Shown: positions 24,461-33,797, numbered from the stretch's first letter. The stretch is DNA of 38,188 nt from an uncultured Bacteriovoracaceae bacterium (GCA_938034385.1 CALHLC010000060.1:1-38188); one strand, 5' to 3'. A program made the numbers and translations. Notes: generated by a model not told the origin, from the sequence alone.

Positions 24461-26227
24461 ATGAAGAATTTAATATTCATTCTAGTACTGTCTATTTTTT
24501 CATGTACTAAAAACAGTTCAACAAGTTCAACTGCCGGCGCAGCTGCTGGTGGAGAAAAAGTTTTAAATCTAGTTGTTACAGCTGATGTAAAAGGATTTGA
24601 TCCTAACCAAGCATCAGACTTGTATGCGGGAAATGAAGTAGCAAGAGTTTATGAAGGCTTACTTCAATTTCATTATTTAAAAAGACCTTATCAATTAGAA
24701 CCAAATCTAGCTGACGGTATGCCAACTGTAGGTGATGGTGGTTTAAGTTATACTTTTAAACTTAAAAAAGGCGTTATGTTTCATGACGATGCTTGTTTTC
24801 CAAATGGAAAAGGAAGAGAGTTAACTGCCGAAGATATTGCTTATTCAATTAAAAGAATGGGGGATCCTAAAGAACAATCAAAAGGTTGGTGGTTAATTGA
24901 AGGAAAAATTGCTGGTTTAGATGATTGGAGAAAAAATGGAAACTCTGATTATACAAAAGAGATCGCTGGGATAAAAGTAATAGATAAGCATACAATTAAG
25001 TTTACTTTATCTAGACCATTTCCTCAGTTCTTATATGCATTTGCTATGCCATTTACTTATGCTGTAGCTAAAGAGGCTGTTACAAAATATGGAAAAGAAT
25101 TTGTTAACCATCCAGTAGGTACTGGTCCATTTATCACTGGAAAGTATAACCAAGGTAATCAAATTGTTTATACAAAGAATCCAAATTATAGAACAGTCAC
25201 TTACCCATCTGAAGGAGAGAGTGGAGATTCTGCGAAAGGATTTTTAAAAGCTGCAGGTCAAAAACTACCATTAGTAGATAAGATCGTTGTAAAGATTATG
25301 AAAGAAGAGCAAACAAGATGGCTTAACTTTTTAAAAGGTAATTTAGATGCAATGGGAATTCCAACGGAGCAGTTTACAAATGTAATGGTTCCAGGAAAAG
25401 GTCTTTCTGATAAGTTTAAAAAGATGGGAGTGATGGAGAGAAAAAGTGTAGGCCTTGATGTGACTTATACTGCTTTTAATCATGAACATGAGCTATTCAA
25501 AAATAACGTAAAGTTAAGACAAGCAATGAGTCTTGCTCAAGATAGAGATATGGTTAATAAGAAATTTTATCAAGGTATTTCAATTCCAGCTCAATCAATT
25601 ACTCCTCCAAATATTGCAGGTCATATTGATGGATTTGTTGGTCAATACCAAAATTTAAATATCGTAAAAGCAAAAGAGCTATTATCTGAAGCTGGATTCC
25701 CTGAAGGGAAAGGTCTTCCAGAAATTACTCTTCACTATACTTATAATACGAAAAGTCGTCAGATTGCTGAGGTTTTCCAACAAAATATGAGTAAAATTGG
25801 TGTGAAAATTAAGCCAGTTGGGGTGACTTGGCCTGAGCTTATGAAAGTAGTTAATACTAAACAATCAATGATGTTTTCAATGGCTTGGGGAGCAGATTAC
25901 CCAGATGCTGAGAACTTTTTACAATTATTATATAGCAAGAACTCTGCTCCAGGAGCGAATGGTTCTAACTATAGTGACCCAGAGTATGATGCTATGTTTG
26001 TAAAAGCTTCAATGATGGAAGATTCTCCAGAAAGAACGGCTTTGTATGAAAAAATGTACAAATATGTTTCTGAAAAAGTTCCTTGGATCTTAGGTTTCCA
26101 TAGAGTAGGCTATGGTCTAAGTCATGGTTGGTTTAAAAACTACAAGTTTACTGAATTTAACCATGGTGTAGCTAAGTATTATGATATTGATAATGCTGCT
26201 AAGGGCGAATTAAAAACTAAGCTTTAG
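24461..26227 (+). CDS. Peptide ABC transporter substrate-binding lipoprotein (family 5)
   Basis: This 588-residue solute-binding protein starts with a lipoprotein signal (MKNLIFILVLSIFSC, Cys15). Family-5 (OppA/DppA) features include ADVKGFDPNQASD, VARVYEGLLQF, YTFKLKKGVMFHDD, LTAEDIAYSIKRMGDP, GTGPFITGKY, LRQAMSLAQDRDMVNKKFYQG and AKELLSEAGFPEGKG. The WGADYPDAENFLQLLYS region resembles peptide-binding members. It captures oligopeptides or similar ligands outside the inner membrane and hands them to the permeases encoded next. A strong Shine-Dalgarno (aaggggg) precedes it. The four transporter genes follow in order with 0-8 bp gaps, forming a complete importer. Ligand not determinable. Confidence 0.9.
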   Translation: MKNLIFILVLSIFSCTKNSSTSSTAGAAAGGEKVLNLVVTADVKGFDPNQASDLYAGNEVARVYEGLLQFHYLKRPYQLEPNLADGMPTVGDGGLSYTFKLKKGVMFHDDACFPNGKGRELTAEDIAYSIKRMGDPKEQSKGWWLIEGKIAGLDDWRKNGNSDYTKEIAGIKVIDKHTIKFTLSRPFPQFLYAFAMPFTYAVAKEAVTKYGKEFVNHPVGTGPFITGKYNQGNQIVYTKNPNYRTVTYPSEGESGDSAKGFLKAAGQKLPLVDKIVVKIMKEEQTRWLNFLKGNLDAMGIPTEQFTNVMVPGKGLSDKFKKMGVMERKSVGLDVTYTAFNHEHELFKNNVKLRQAMSLAQDRDMVNKKFYQGISIPAQSITPPNIAGHIDGFVGQYQNLNIVKAKELLSEAGFPEGKGLPEITLHYTYNTKSRQIAEVFQQNMSKIGVKIKPVGVTWPELMKVVNTKQSMMFSMAWGADYPDAENFLQLLYSKNSAPGANGSNYSDPEYDAMFVKASMMEDSPERTALYEKMYKYVSEKVPWILGFHRVGYGLSHGWFKNYKFTEFNHGVAKYYDIDNAAKGELKTKL

Positions 26228-26235
26228 GAAATTAA

Positions 26236-27171
26236 ATGCTTCAATATTCAATAAGAAGACTATTATACATAATCCCAGTTTTACTGGGAGTATGTTTTAT
26301 AGTCTTTTTTCTATTTAATGTAGTTGCAACTGATCCAGCAGCTCAGCAATTAGGAAAGCATGCTACGGCAAGCTCTATTGTAGAATTAAGAAAAGAGCTT
26401 GGGTTAGATCGATCTTACTTTGTACAATATTTAGATATTGTGAAGTCTGCTTTTACTTTTGATTTTGGTCGTTCTTGGTCATCTCATCAAAAGATTTCAG
26501 ACATATTAATGAATAAAGCTGGAGCATCTTTATCTTTAACTATACCAGCTTTTATAATTTCTATGTTCTTAGGGATTTCATTATCACTTTTCGTCGCTTT
26601 TTATAGAGGACGTTTAATAGACTATGCAACTATGCTTATTTGTATCGCAATGATGAGCATTTCGTATTTAGTTTATATTATTGTTTTTCAATATGTTCTA
26701 GCTTATGAATGGGGACTTTTTGAAGTGTCTGGATATGAAAGTGGTTTTCCTGCTTTTATTCCTTATGTAGCACTTCCAATTCTCATCTCAGTGGTAACAT
26801 CCTTAGGACCTGATATCAGATTTTTCAGAACGATTATGTTGGATGAGATTTACCAAGACTATGTAAGAACAGCTAGAGCAAAAGGATTAAGTGAAAAAGT
26901 GATTCTTTTTAAGCACGTTCTTAGGAATGCACTGGTTCCTATTATTACTTACATTATTATTCAATTACCTTTTTTAATCTTGGGAGCACTTTTATTAGAA
27001 AGCTTTTTTGATATTCCTGGACTTGGAGGAGAGTTATTAAGAGCACTAAACTCGTCTGATTTCCCAGTGATTAAAGCTTTTACTGTACTTACGGCAATTG
27101 CCTATATGGTCTTTAGTCTTGTTACAGATATTTTTTATGCCCTTGCTGATCCAAGGATAAAGTTACAATAA
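26236..27171 (+). CDS. OppB/DppB-family ABC transporter permease
   Basis: This 311-residue permease has about six membrane helices. The N-terminal MLQYSIRRLLYIIPVLLGVC is the usual OppB-type start. The EAA coupling loop is RTARAKGLSEKVILFKHVLRNALVPI. The C-terminus (ESFFDIPGLGGELLRAL) is also typical. It forms half of the inner-membrane channel of the importer. It lies eight bases after the binding-protein gene, and its stop overlaps the next start (TAATGG). Confidence 0.9.
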   Translation: MLQYSIRRLLYIIPVLLGVCFIVFFLFNVVATDPAAQQLGKHATASSIVELRKELGLDRSYFVQYLDIVKSAFTFDFGRSWSSHQKISDILMNKAGASLSLTIPAFIISMFLGISLSLFVAFYRGRLIDYATMLICIAMMSISYLVYIIVFQYVLAYEWGLFEVSGYESGFPAFIPYVALPILISVVTSLGPDIRFFRTIMLDEIYQDYVRTARAKGLSEKVILFKHVLRNALVPIITYIIIQLPFLILGALLLESFFDIPGLGGELLRALNSSDFPVIKAFTVLTAIAYMVFSLVTDIFYALADPRIKLQ

Positions 27172-28031
27172 TGGAAAAAGAATACTCATTGTGGGCAGAT
27201 GCCTTTAGGCGTTTAGCAAAAAACAAAATAGCACTGGTTTCTCTCGTGATAGTTATTGTTTATGCTGCAATCGCACTTTTAGTTACCTTTGGTCTATTAG
27301 CTGATGATTGGGCACAAGAAGTTGGGCCAGCAAATGTTGCACCAGCCGCTGATTACCTTTTAGGAACGGACTTTTTAGGTAGAGATGTTTTAAAGAAAGT
27401 TATTTATGGAACTCAGGTTGCAATGACAGTTGGTTTCTTTAGTTGTGCTATCGCTATTCCTATCGGGGTAACTCTTGGAGCTATCGCAGGGTATTTTGGT
27501 GGTATTGTCGATGATGCAATTGTTTGGTTTTATACAACATTTGCTTCTATTCCATATTTAATGATGATTATCGCAATCGCTTATGTCATGGAAAGAGGAC
27601 TAAAAACAATGTGTATTGTTTTAGGGGTTACTTCTTGGGTTGGACTTTGTCGTTTAGTTCGTGGAGAAGTTATAAAACATAGAAATAGAGATTATGTTCA
27701 AGCAGTAACAGCTTTAGGTGGGGGACACTCTAAAAAAATATTTACACATATTTTACCCAACGTTTTTCACTTAGTTATCATTAATGCTTCATTAAGATTT
27801 CAGAGTGCGATTAAATCTGAAGTAATTCTTTCTTATCTTGGTCTTGGAGTACAAAACGTTCCAAGTTGGGGGAAGATGATTGATGATGCTAAACAAGATT
27901 TGATGCAAGATCGTTGGTGGCAATTAGTTGGAGCATCTTTTGCGATGTTTTTAATTGTTCTAGCTTTAAATATTTTAGGAGATGCACTAAGAGATGCACT
28001 TGATCCGAAATTAAAAGGTCAGGAGTCTTAA
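27171..28031 (+). CDS. OppC/DppC-family ABC transporter permease
   Basis: The 286 residues include the OppC-type features: an N-terminal helix (IALVSLVIVIVYAAIALLV), the periplasmic loop with YLLGTDFLGRDVLKKVIYG, and the EAA loop (YVQAVTALGGGHSKKIFTHILPN). The ending YLGLGVQNVPSWGKMIDDAK is diagnostic for this permease family. It pairs with the OppB-like protein. The gene overlaps the previous one by one base and abuts the ATPase gene without a gap. Confidence 0.9.
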   Translation: MEKEYSLWADAFRRLAKNKIALVSLVIVIVYAAIALLVTFGLLADDWAQEVGPANVAPAADYLLGTDFLGRDVLKKVIYGTQVAMTVGFFSCAIAIPIGVTLGAIAGYFGGIVDDAIVWFYTTFASIPYLMMIIAIAYVMERGLKTMCIVLGVTSWVGLCRLVRGEVIKHRNRDYVQAVTALGGGHSKKIFTHILPNVFHLVIINASLRFQSAIKSEVILSYLGLGVQNVPSWGKMIDDAKQDLMQDRWWQLVGASFAMFLIVLALNILGDALRDALDPKLKGQES

Positions 28032-29747
28032 ATGAGTAAAAATCTTTTAGACGTAAAAAACTTAACGGTTGAGTTTCACACAGGTGAAGGGATCACAAGG
28101 GCTGTTGATAACGTGAGCTTTACTATTGCTGAAGGTGAAACGGTAGGACTAGTTGGAGAAAGTGGTTCAGGAAAATCTGTTACATCGCTTGCTGTGATGG
28201 GATTGATACCAAACCCTCCCGGAAAGATTACTCAAGGTGAAATTTTATTTGAGGGCAAAGATATAGTTACTGCTAGTGATTCTGAAATGAGAGCATTGAG
28301 AGGAAATGATATTTCGATGATTTTCCAAGAACCAATGACAGCTTTAAATCCTTTATTTAAAGTTGGAGCTCAAATTTGTGAATCAATCATGCTTCATCAA
28401 AAAGTTGGAAAAAAAGAAGCTTGGAACAAGGCCTTGGAGCTAATGCACCAAGTTGGGATTCCTAATCCTAAAAATAGAGCACATTCTTATCCTCACGAAT
28501 TATCTGGTGGTCAGAAACAAAGAATCTGCATTGCTATGGCAATTGCTTGTTCTCCAAAACTTTTAATTTGTGATGAACCAACAACTGCTCTTGATGTAAC
28601 TATTCAAAAACAAGTTTTAGAATTAATAGAAAACCTTCAAAAAGTTCATAGGATGGGAGTATTATTTATTACTCATGATCTTGGTGTTATTGGTGATATT
28701 GCTGATGATGTTTTAGTTCTTTATAAAAGTAAGCTCGTTGAACATGATAATGTAAAAAAGATTTTCACTAATGCAACTCATCCTTATACAAAAGGTCTTC
28801 TCTCATGTCGACCAGGAATCAAGCATAATCCGAGAAGACTTCTAACGGTTAGTGATTATGTTGATGCTGATGGAAACGAAAAAGTTGTACCAGCAGCAGC
28901 ACTTGAGCCATATGAGAAATCTTTTGAATTCACTGATGCTAAAAACCCGGTACTTTTAGAGATTAATAACTTAAAAACTTATTACCCAATCAAAGCTGGT
29001 TTTTTTAGAAAAACAATTGCTCACGTAAAGGCCGTTGATGATGTGAGTTTTAATATTAGACGTGGAACAACTTATGGTCTTGTTGGAGAATCTGGCTGTG
29101 GCAAGACAACTCTTGGGAGATCTATATTAAGATTAGTTGAACCAACTGAAGGACAAGTTCTCTATGACGGAATAGATGTAACAAGTTTAAATAGCACTGA
29201 TCTTAGAAATTTAAGATCAAAAATGCAGATTATATTCCAAGATCCATACTCATCCCTAAATCCTAGAATGACGATTTCTCAAATCTTAACTGAACCAATG
29301 GAAATTCATAATATTGGAGAGAGTAAAAAAGAGAGATTAGAATTAGCAAAATCTCTAGTGAGTAGAGTAGATCTTGAGCAAAATCACCTTGCAAGATATC
29401 CACATCAATTCTCGGGTGGGCAAAGGCAAAGAATAGCAATTGCAAGAGCTCTTGCAGTGAACCCAGAATTTATCATTTGTGATGAGTCTGTATCAGCTCT
29501 AGATGTATCAGTTCAAGCTCAGGTTTTAAACCTACTTCAAGATTTACAAGAAGAGCGTAACCTTACTTATATCTTTATTTCGCACGATTTAAGCGTTGTG
29601 AACTATATCTCAGATTACGTAGGAGTTATGTTTCAAGGGAAACTAGTGGAGCATGGAACAGCTAAAGAAGTTTACACGAATCCACGTATGGCCTATACAA
29701 AGAACCTTTTAGAGGCCATTCCTAAAGGAATTCCAAAAACTGTCTAG
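28032..29747 (+). CDS. Fused OppD-OppF-type ABC transporter ATPase (YejF-like)
   Basis: These 571 residues hold two complete ABC ATPase domains in one chain, as in YejF or GsiA. Domain 1 (~1-270) has GESGSGKS, LSGGQKQRICIAMA, ICDEPTTALD and FITHDLGVI. Domain 2 (~310-571) has GESGCGKTT, FSGGQRQRIAIARAL, ICDESVSALDVS and FISHDLSVVNYIS. Each includes the family's C-terminal oligopeptide signature (THPYTKGLLS; MAYTKNLLEA). All catalytic motifs are intact, so the fused subunit can power the importer as an intramolecular dimer. The start directly follows the OppC-like stop. No further transporter gene follows; the tRNA-Leu gene is 62 bp downstream. Confidence 0.92.
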   Translation: MSKNLLDVKNLTVEFHTGEGITRAVDNVSFTIAEGETVGLVGESGSGKSVTSLAVMGLIPNPPGKITQGEILFEGKDIVTASDSEMRALRGNDISMIFQEPMTALNPLFKVGAQICESIMLHQKVGKKEAWNKALELMHQVGIPNPKNRAHSYPHELSGGQKQRICIAMAIACSPKLLICDEPTTALDVTIQKQVLELIENLQKVHRMGVLFITHDLGVIGDIADDVLVLYKSKLVEHDNVKKIFTNATHPYTKGLLSCRPGIKHNPRRLLTVSDYVDADGNEKVVPAAALEPYEKSFEFTDAKNPVLLEINNLKTYYPIKAGFFRKTIAHVKAVDDVSFNIRRGTTYGLVGESGCGKTTLGRSILRLVEPTEGQVLYDGIDVTSLNSTDLRNLRSKMQIIFQDPYSSLNPRMTISQILTEPMEIHNIGESKKERLELAKSLVSRVDLEQNHLARYPHQFSGGQRQRIAIARALAVNPEFIICDESVSALDVSVQAQVLNLLQDLQEERNLTYIFISHDLSVVNYISDYVGVMFQGKLVEHGTAKEVYTNPRMAYTKNLLEAIPKGIPKTV

Positions 29748-29753
29748 ATTTAC

Positions 29754-29782
29754 TTGTCAAAACTAGCCAAAATCGATAATTT
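29754..29782 (+). promoter_or_regulatory. Possible promoter of tRNA-Leu
   Basis: TTGTCA (29754-29759) and TAATTT (29777-29782) are separated by 17 bases and end 27 bases before the mature tRNA. The fit to sigma-70 elements is partial, so this is a tentative call. Confidence 0.4.
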
Positions 29783-29809
29783 CACTATTACCATCTTACT
29801 TTATTTTAT

Positions 29810-29892
29810 GCCCGAGTGGTGGAATTGGTAGACACGCTAGACTTAGGATCTAGTGCTAACGCGTGGAGGTTCAAGTCCTCTCTCGGGCACCA
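29810..29892 (+). tRNA. tRNA-Leu (anticodon UAG)
   Basis: The acceptor stem is GCCCGAG / CTCGGGC (29810-29816 with 29882-29888), followed by A and an encoded CCA. The anticodon stem is CTAGA / TCTAG around the loop CTTAGGA, with anticodon TAG at 29844-29846. A long variable arm and a T arm with loop TTCAAGT are present, as expected for a class II leucine tRNA. It reads CUN-type Leu codons. Confidence 0.95.
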
Positions 29893-30356
29893 TTTAACAA
29901 ATTTAATTTTTCATCTTTTCAAAACAAATTCTAACTATTTAATTTTATTAACCTACGTTATTTTGGGGTTGACCGTATCTCGTTTTTATTATTTCACAAT
30001 GTTTCGGAGTGTTTCAGGAAATTGGCTTGGTTTGGCTTACTCCTGGCTTAGTCAGTTCCAAGGTGAGCAAAAATCCTTAGAGACTAAGAAGCACCTTTAC
30101 TGCATTTTGTTATGACCGCAAATGAGAAGAAATCGTATTTTATAGCTAGTGAGATTTCGTGCACTATTGAAAAGAATAATGAGGAAAATTTATTCTAAAA
30201 TTTAAAATGTTAACTTGAGAGGTCTTTTTTGAGCAGCAAGAAAAAGGTCACTGAAAAGTGACCTTGAATTGATAGTTTAAATATTTGTGTATTGATATTC
30301 TTACAAGTGATTTAGAGAATGTACTGCAATATATACTAACTTAGATACATGCTAAA
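29893..30356. other. Gene-poor AT-rich stretch after tRNA-Leu
   Basis: No coding region with a credible start and ribosome-binding site was seen here on either strand. Its one clear structure is an 8-bp hairpin (AAGGTCAC / GTGACCTT, 30244-30265). On the plus strand no T run follows the hairpin; on the minus strand the stem is followed by TTTTTCTTG, so it would act as a minus-strand terminator, although no minus-strand gene lies immediately beside it. No second copy of the tRNA 3' end, which would mark an integration site, is visible. Confidence 0.5.
30238..30265 (-). terminator. Possible minus-strand terminator hairpin
   Basis: On the minus strand, an 8-bp perfect stem with a 6-nt loop is followed by five T residues. 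No minus-strand gene ends next to it (the nearest ends at 31028, beyond a plus-strand gene), so it may be a remnant or may end an unannotated transcript. Confidence 0.4.
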
Positions 30357-30875
30357 ATGTTATTGAAATATACTTTGAATTTAAATAAAATATTCAATTC
30401 TATGAATCAAATATATTCACAACATTCTCATTTTTGGAAATATCATATTTTATATCAATTTTTATCAATGTGGATTTTTTTATTTATTGTCTATCTTAAA
30501 CCTAGTTTTCTACCTTTAGATGGCATCGAGTTAGGTTTGCTGTACTTTGTTTACTTATATATTGTTATCAAAGGTTTTTGGCCTCTTGGTATTTTTTATA
30601 CTGACACAGATATTCTAATCCCTAAGTGTAATAAAAAAATGATTCAAAAGAAATTAGCAAATGATTATGGATATGCATCAGGTTTAATAACTGAAGAAGA
30701 CTTTGAAAAAATTCCTTTTTCGGAGATTTCAAATATAAAATGGAAAAAAGAAACTTCTCATCGTTTAAAAGAAAAATGTACTCTTTCTTTTAAACAATCA
30801 AATTTAAAGCCAATTAGTTATACGTTTTATGATAACTATGATAAAGATCACTTTTTATCTAAAATAGATCTTTAA
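30357..30875 (+). CDS. Small membrane protein, unknown function
   Basis: The 172 residues have two hydrophobic helices in the first half (about 31-50 and 58-77). A soluble, Lys-rich C-terminal domain (FSEISNIKWKKETSHRLK, CTLSFKQSNLKPISYTFY) has the look of a PH-like membrane-associated domain. No family is recognised. Neither ATG 30357 nor the in-frame ATG 30402 has a clear Shine-Dalgarno, so the start is unsure. It lies between a gene-poor stretch and the 101-bp inverted-repeat element. These hints suggest it may be a recent or poorly expressed gene. Confidence 0.5.
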   Translation: MLLKYTLNLNKIFNSMNQIYSQHSHFWKYHILYQFLSMWIFLFIVYLKPSFLPLDGIELGLLYFVYLYIVIKGFWPLGIFYTDTDILIPKCNKKMIQKKLANDYGYASGLITEEDFEKIPFSEISNIKWKKETSHRLKEKCTLSFKQSNLKPISYTFYDNYDKDHFLSKIDL

Positions 30876-30902
30876 ACAAATTTTAAATGGCCTCTGAATA
30901 TA

Positions 30903-31003
30903 CTCGCTTAATAGTGGAAACTAACTGTAATTTTGGTTATGAAAAAGCTGATGAATCATCAATGATTACAAAATGTTAGAGTTAGTTTCCACTATTAACC
31001 GAG
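30903..31003. repeat. 101-bp inverted-repeat (palindromic) element
   Basis: Two 24-bp arms (30903-30926 and 30980-31003) are perfect inverted repeats except for one C-C mismatch (30907/30999). The 53-bp centre folds further: TTTTG pairs with CAAAA (30931-30935, 30969-30973), and TGATG with CATCA (30949-30953, 30957-30961). The whole forms one long imperfect hairpin between the ends of two convergent genes. No T run follows on either strand, so it is not an ordinary terminator. It could be a MITE-like element, a structured RNA or a recombination site. Only one copy is in the window. Confidence 0.75.
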
Positions 31004-31027
31004 AAGACCGTACAATAAGGATAAAAA

Positions 31028-31576
31028 CTAAGAGCCTTGTCTGGTACAAAGGGCCTTTTTTATTTTAATTGGGTTTTGAAACTGATTGTTACTTAATCCT
31101 TTAATATCTAATTCAAAGCTAGATAGGCCAAGAAAATATCCAATATTTACAAAGTCTTCAACTGTATAGTTCTCATCTAATTGGTTTCCAATTAAGTATT
31201 TAATCTTTCGTTTATTTGCTTTTGTATCGATCTTTAGCTTTAAGATCATATTTGATTTCTTAGAACCTTCTTTTGCAAGTTCCATTACTCCTGTTGAGAC
31301 ACCATCTTGATTGAAGGAAAAATCGTTACTGATTATATTATCATTTCCAGTGAATCGATGATAAAAAAGACTCCCAGGGTGATCAGATGAAAAGATCACT
31401 TTGTCTTCAGTTATATTTTGGTGTATCTGAACACTTTTAACATCAATTTCATTGCCTTCAAATCCTTCATAAAATTCAAATGTTGCACAAAGACTTTTAT
31501 TACAACCTGAACATATTGGTCCATAGGCAAAAGAGTTGAGTCCTAAAAGTAGCGATATTATAGATAGTGGTTTCAT
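31028..31576 (-). CDS. Secreted protein, unknown function
   Basis: The 182 residues begin with a signal peptide (MKPLSIISLLLGLNSFA). A Cys cluster follows just after cleavage (GPICSGCNKSLCATF), and a lone Cys near the C-terminus (KKALCTRQGS) could pair with it. The rest is beta-rich. I do not recognise the family. The start is supported by AGGAG a few bases upstream on the minus strand. It lies 122 bp downstream of the beta-barrel gene in the same direction; that gap probably contains its own promoter. Confidence 0.65.
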   Translation of the reverse strand: MKPLSIISLLLGLNSFAYGPICSGCNKSLCATFEFYEGFEGNEIDVKSVQIHQNITEDKVIFSSDHPGSLFYHRFTGNDNIISNDFSFNQDGVSTGVMELAKEGSKKSNMILKLKIDTKANKRKIKYLIGNQLDENYTVEDFVNIGYFLGLSSFELDIKGLSNNQFQNPIKIKKALCTRQGS

Positions 31577-31698
31577 TATTTCTCCTGAAAGTTTGATTTG
31601 ATATACCTTTAGTTTATAGCGATATCAAGACGAGCTTATAAAAATTATAGATTATTAAGGAGAACTTGCTTGTAATAGATTTGAGTGAGAGTAAGTGA

Positions 31699-32514
31699 TT
31701 AGAATGAAAAGGCGTACCCTAGACCATACTTTGCCTGCAAGCTGGATATTGGCGAGTGAGATACTTTTTCAACATCATGACCTAGAAACGGGGCGTTGGT
31801 GACTTTAACTAAAGTTGCTTTTAATTCCAGCTCAATATAGAGCTTATCAAAAAACGTAACTCTAGGAGATAATGAAAGGTGAGCTCCAAACCCTGTGATC
31901 TTGAAAGGGTTATCAACAACTTCTTTTTTTTGAGCATCTCTATATACTAAAGTCTTGGTTTTAGTTACTAAAATCCCTGGGCCAATCCCTTCTCTTAGTT
32001 GGAAAGCAATCTTATTGTTGAAAAATCTTTTGATGTCTTGAGAAAACTCAACCCCAGTAAAGACGTAATTATAACCATCGGAATGTTCATATTCTAACCA
32101 AGAGCTATTACCAGTAGTCTCAATTGTATTCCAGGTTAAAGGAGTATTAGATTTTGGATCATAAGTATTACCTGTATAATTACCAAAAATTTTATAGTTT
32201 CTAGAATTATCTAGAATCCACTTCATATGATCTGTTCCCAGAACGATAGCTAAGTTAGGTTTAAGTTGATAACCAAGCTTAATATTATATTGAGGAACAA
32301 ATATCCGATCAAAAGAAAAATAATTTTTAAAACTGAATTCGGTTTGTCGATCTTCACCTCTTGCACAAGCAACTTCGAAAGTTCCATCTTTTGTTCTAAA
32401 CTTAATATTAGATTTTGAATGCCAAGATCTGTTATAAGACCATGATAAAAAAAACTTCTTTGCAGCAAAAGCTGGCAGCTGGATAAGAAGTAATATGATA
32501 CAGATTTTTTTCAT
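31699..32514 (-). CDS. Outer-membrane beta-barrel protein, unknown function
   Basis: This 271-residue protein has a signal peptide (MKKICIILLLIQLPAFAA), alternating strands (FFLSWSYNRSW, NIKLGYQLKPNLAIVLG, NYVFTGVEFSQ, GFGAHLSLSPRVTFF, LYIELELKATL) and a C-terminal AKYGLGYAFSF ending in Phe, as for outer-membrane barrels. One Cys (VACARGED) lies in a loop. No close family is recognised. It is 50 bp downstream of the next minus-strand gene (starting at 33797), so co-transcription is possible. Confidence 0.7.
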   Translation of the reverse strand: MKKICIILLLIQLPAFAAKKFFLSWSYNRSWHSKSNIKFRTKDGTFEVACARGEDRQTEFSFKNYFSFDRIFVPQYNIKLGYQLKPNLAIVLGTDHMKWILDNSRNYKIFGNYTGNTYDPKSNTPLTWNTIETTGNSSWLEYEHSDGYNYVFTGVEFSQDIKRFFNNKIAFQLREGIGPGILVTKTKTLVYRDAQKKEVVDNPFKITGFGAHLSLSPRVTFFDKLYIELELKATLVKVTNAPFLGHDVEKVSHSPISSLQAKYGLGYAFSF

Positions 32515-32564
32515 TTTAGAACTATAATGCTAGTTCAGAAAATTAGTAATGAACAATGTATTTC

Positions 32565-33797
32565 TTATTTAGCCGTGAAATGCTTCACACAATAAGTCAT
32601 TCTGGTTACGTGGGAGAGAATATTACGAGCTTTTATATTATTTTCAAAAAAGATAGGGACACCTGAAAGGTATTTCTTTAATGTTTTTTCTTGTGAGTTA
32701 CTAACTTTTTTCTTTATTGAGTTGCGAACAAGCTTGTTGTTATCTATTGCATTATCTAGTTGTTCGACTAGGTCCTCTTTGATTGATAATAGCTCTTTTT
32801 GTTCCTGTGCATTTAGTTTTATTCCATATTTATCTAAAATATCGTCTATTTTGTTATTAGTAAGTTCATCAAGGAAGTTGAGAATGACTTTAGATTGTAG
32901 GCTTGCGGTTTCTATTAAGGATTGTGCATGATTTGCCTTATCTATTTTTAAATCAGGGAAAGTAGAATCTATTAATTTCGTTAACTCTGAAAAACAGTTT
33001 TTAGTTAAAGCATTATAAGTAGCCTCCCTTCCAAGTGAGTCGGATTGGTAGATGGAATTTAGTATGAATGCTAAACCTGGATCTAGATTTTTTTGTTTTT
33101 TAAAGCTATTGGATTTTAAATTTTCAAGATTTAAATAATAGATAGAGTCCTCATAAGAGTTAATGTTCTTACCAATTTTTCTTCTTACATTTTCTTGTTC
33201 TGAATAAACTCTAATGCCTCCAGCGAAATTATCGAAGAAACCATCTGGCAAAAGAGGGTTGCTTAATGAGCGTTGACCTCTAAATGCTTCAAATGAAACA
33301 ATAACTTTATCAACATATCTATTTTCCTTAAGGTCAATAAATGAAGTGTTTTCTTGAAGTTTAACTAACTCAATCCCATTACCTTTTTTAAACTCAATTA
33401 ACATGCTTGCATGGGCCTCAAGTTCTTGAAGTTCCGGTCTTTTCTTAGCTGCCCATTTTTCTTTTACAATTTTCATGGATTTAGTACGAGATTGAGCAGA
33501 AATAACTTTGTTTTCACCTTCTACTTTTACACCCTGAACCTTAGCAATAAAATGCTTACCTTCATGCTTGAAGTTTGCAATATAAAGAGCATCACTTTCT
33601 AGTCCAAGGATCATTTTCTCACCTGCAGTTAATATAATAGGAGTTCTCTTTTCTTTGTTTTCAATGAATTGAGAGAGGAACTTACCTTGAGGCATGGACT
33701 CACCATTTTGAGTAAATCTGCTGAAATTTACAAAAGAGACCCTTGGTGTTTGAGCAAGACAGACATATGTAAAAAGAAAAAGAATAAAGTACTTCAT
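32565..33797 (-). CDS. Secreted protein, possibly DUF4105-like
   Basis: The 410 residues begin with a signal peptide (MKYFILFLFTYVCLAQ). Two short stretches recall DUF4105-type periplasmic proteins: HASMLIEFKKGNG with a His and TYNALTKNCFSELTKLID with a Cys. They could form the Cys/His pair of a papain-like fold. The match is by eye and tentative. The last ~100 residues are helical and charged, ending in a Cys-containing segment (MTYCVKHFTAK). Residues ~20-180 are beta-rich. It is the first of the three minus-strand envelope genes; its upstream 255 bp is shared with the divergent gene at 34053. Confidence 0.55.
   Translation of the reverse strand: MKYFILFLFTYVCLAQTPRVSFVNFSRFTQNGESMPQGKFLSQFIENKEKRTPIILTAGEKMILGLESDALYIANFKHEGKHFIAKVQGVKVEGENKVISAQSRTKSMKIVKEKWAAKKRPELQELEAHASMLIEFKKGNGIELVKLQENTSFIDLKENRYVDKVIVSFEAFRGQRSLSNPLLPDGFFDNFAGGIRVYSEQENVRRKIGKNINSYEDSIYYLNLENLKSNSFKKQKNLDPGLAFILNSIYQSDSLGREATYNALTKNCFSELTKLIDSTFPDLKIDKANHAQSLIETASLQSKVILNFLDELTNNKIDDILDKYGIKLNAQEQKELLSIKEDLVEQLDNAIDNNKLVRNSIKKKVSNSQEKTLKKYLSGVPIFFENNIKARNILSHVTRMTYCVKHFTAK

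Noticed and set aside
29816-30115. 99-residue protein beginning MVELVDTLDLGSS
   Set aside because: Its first part is a translation of the tRNA-Leu gene, a well-known false call.
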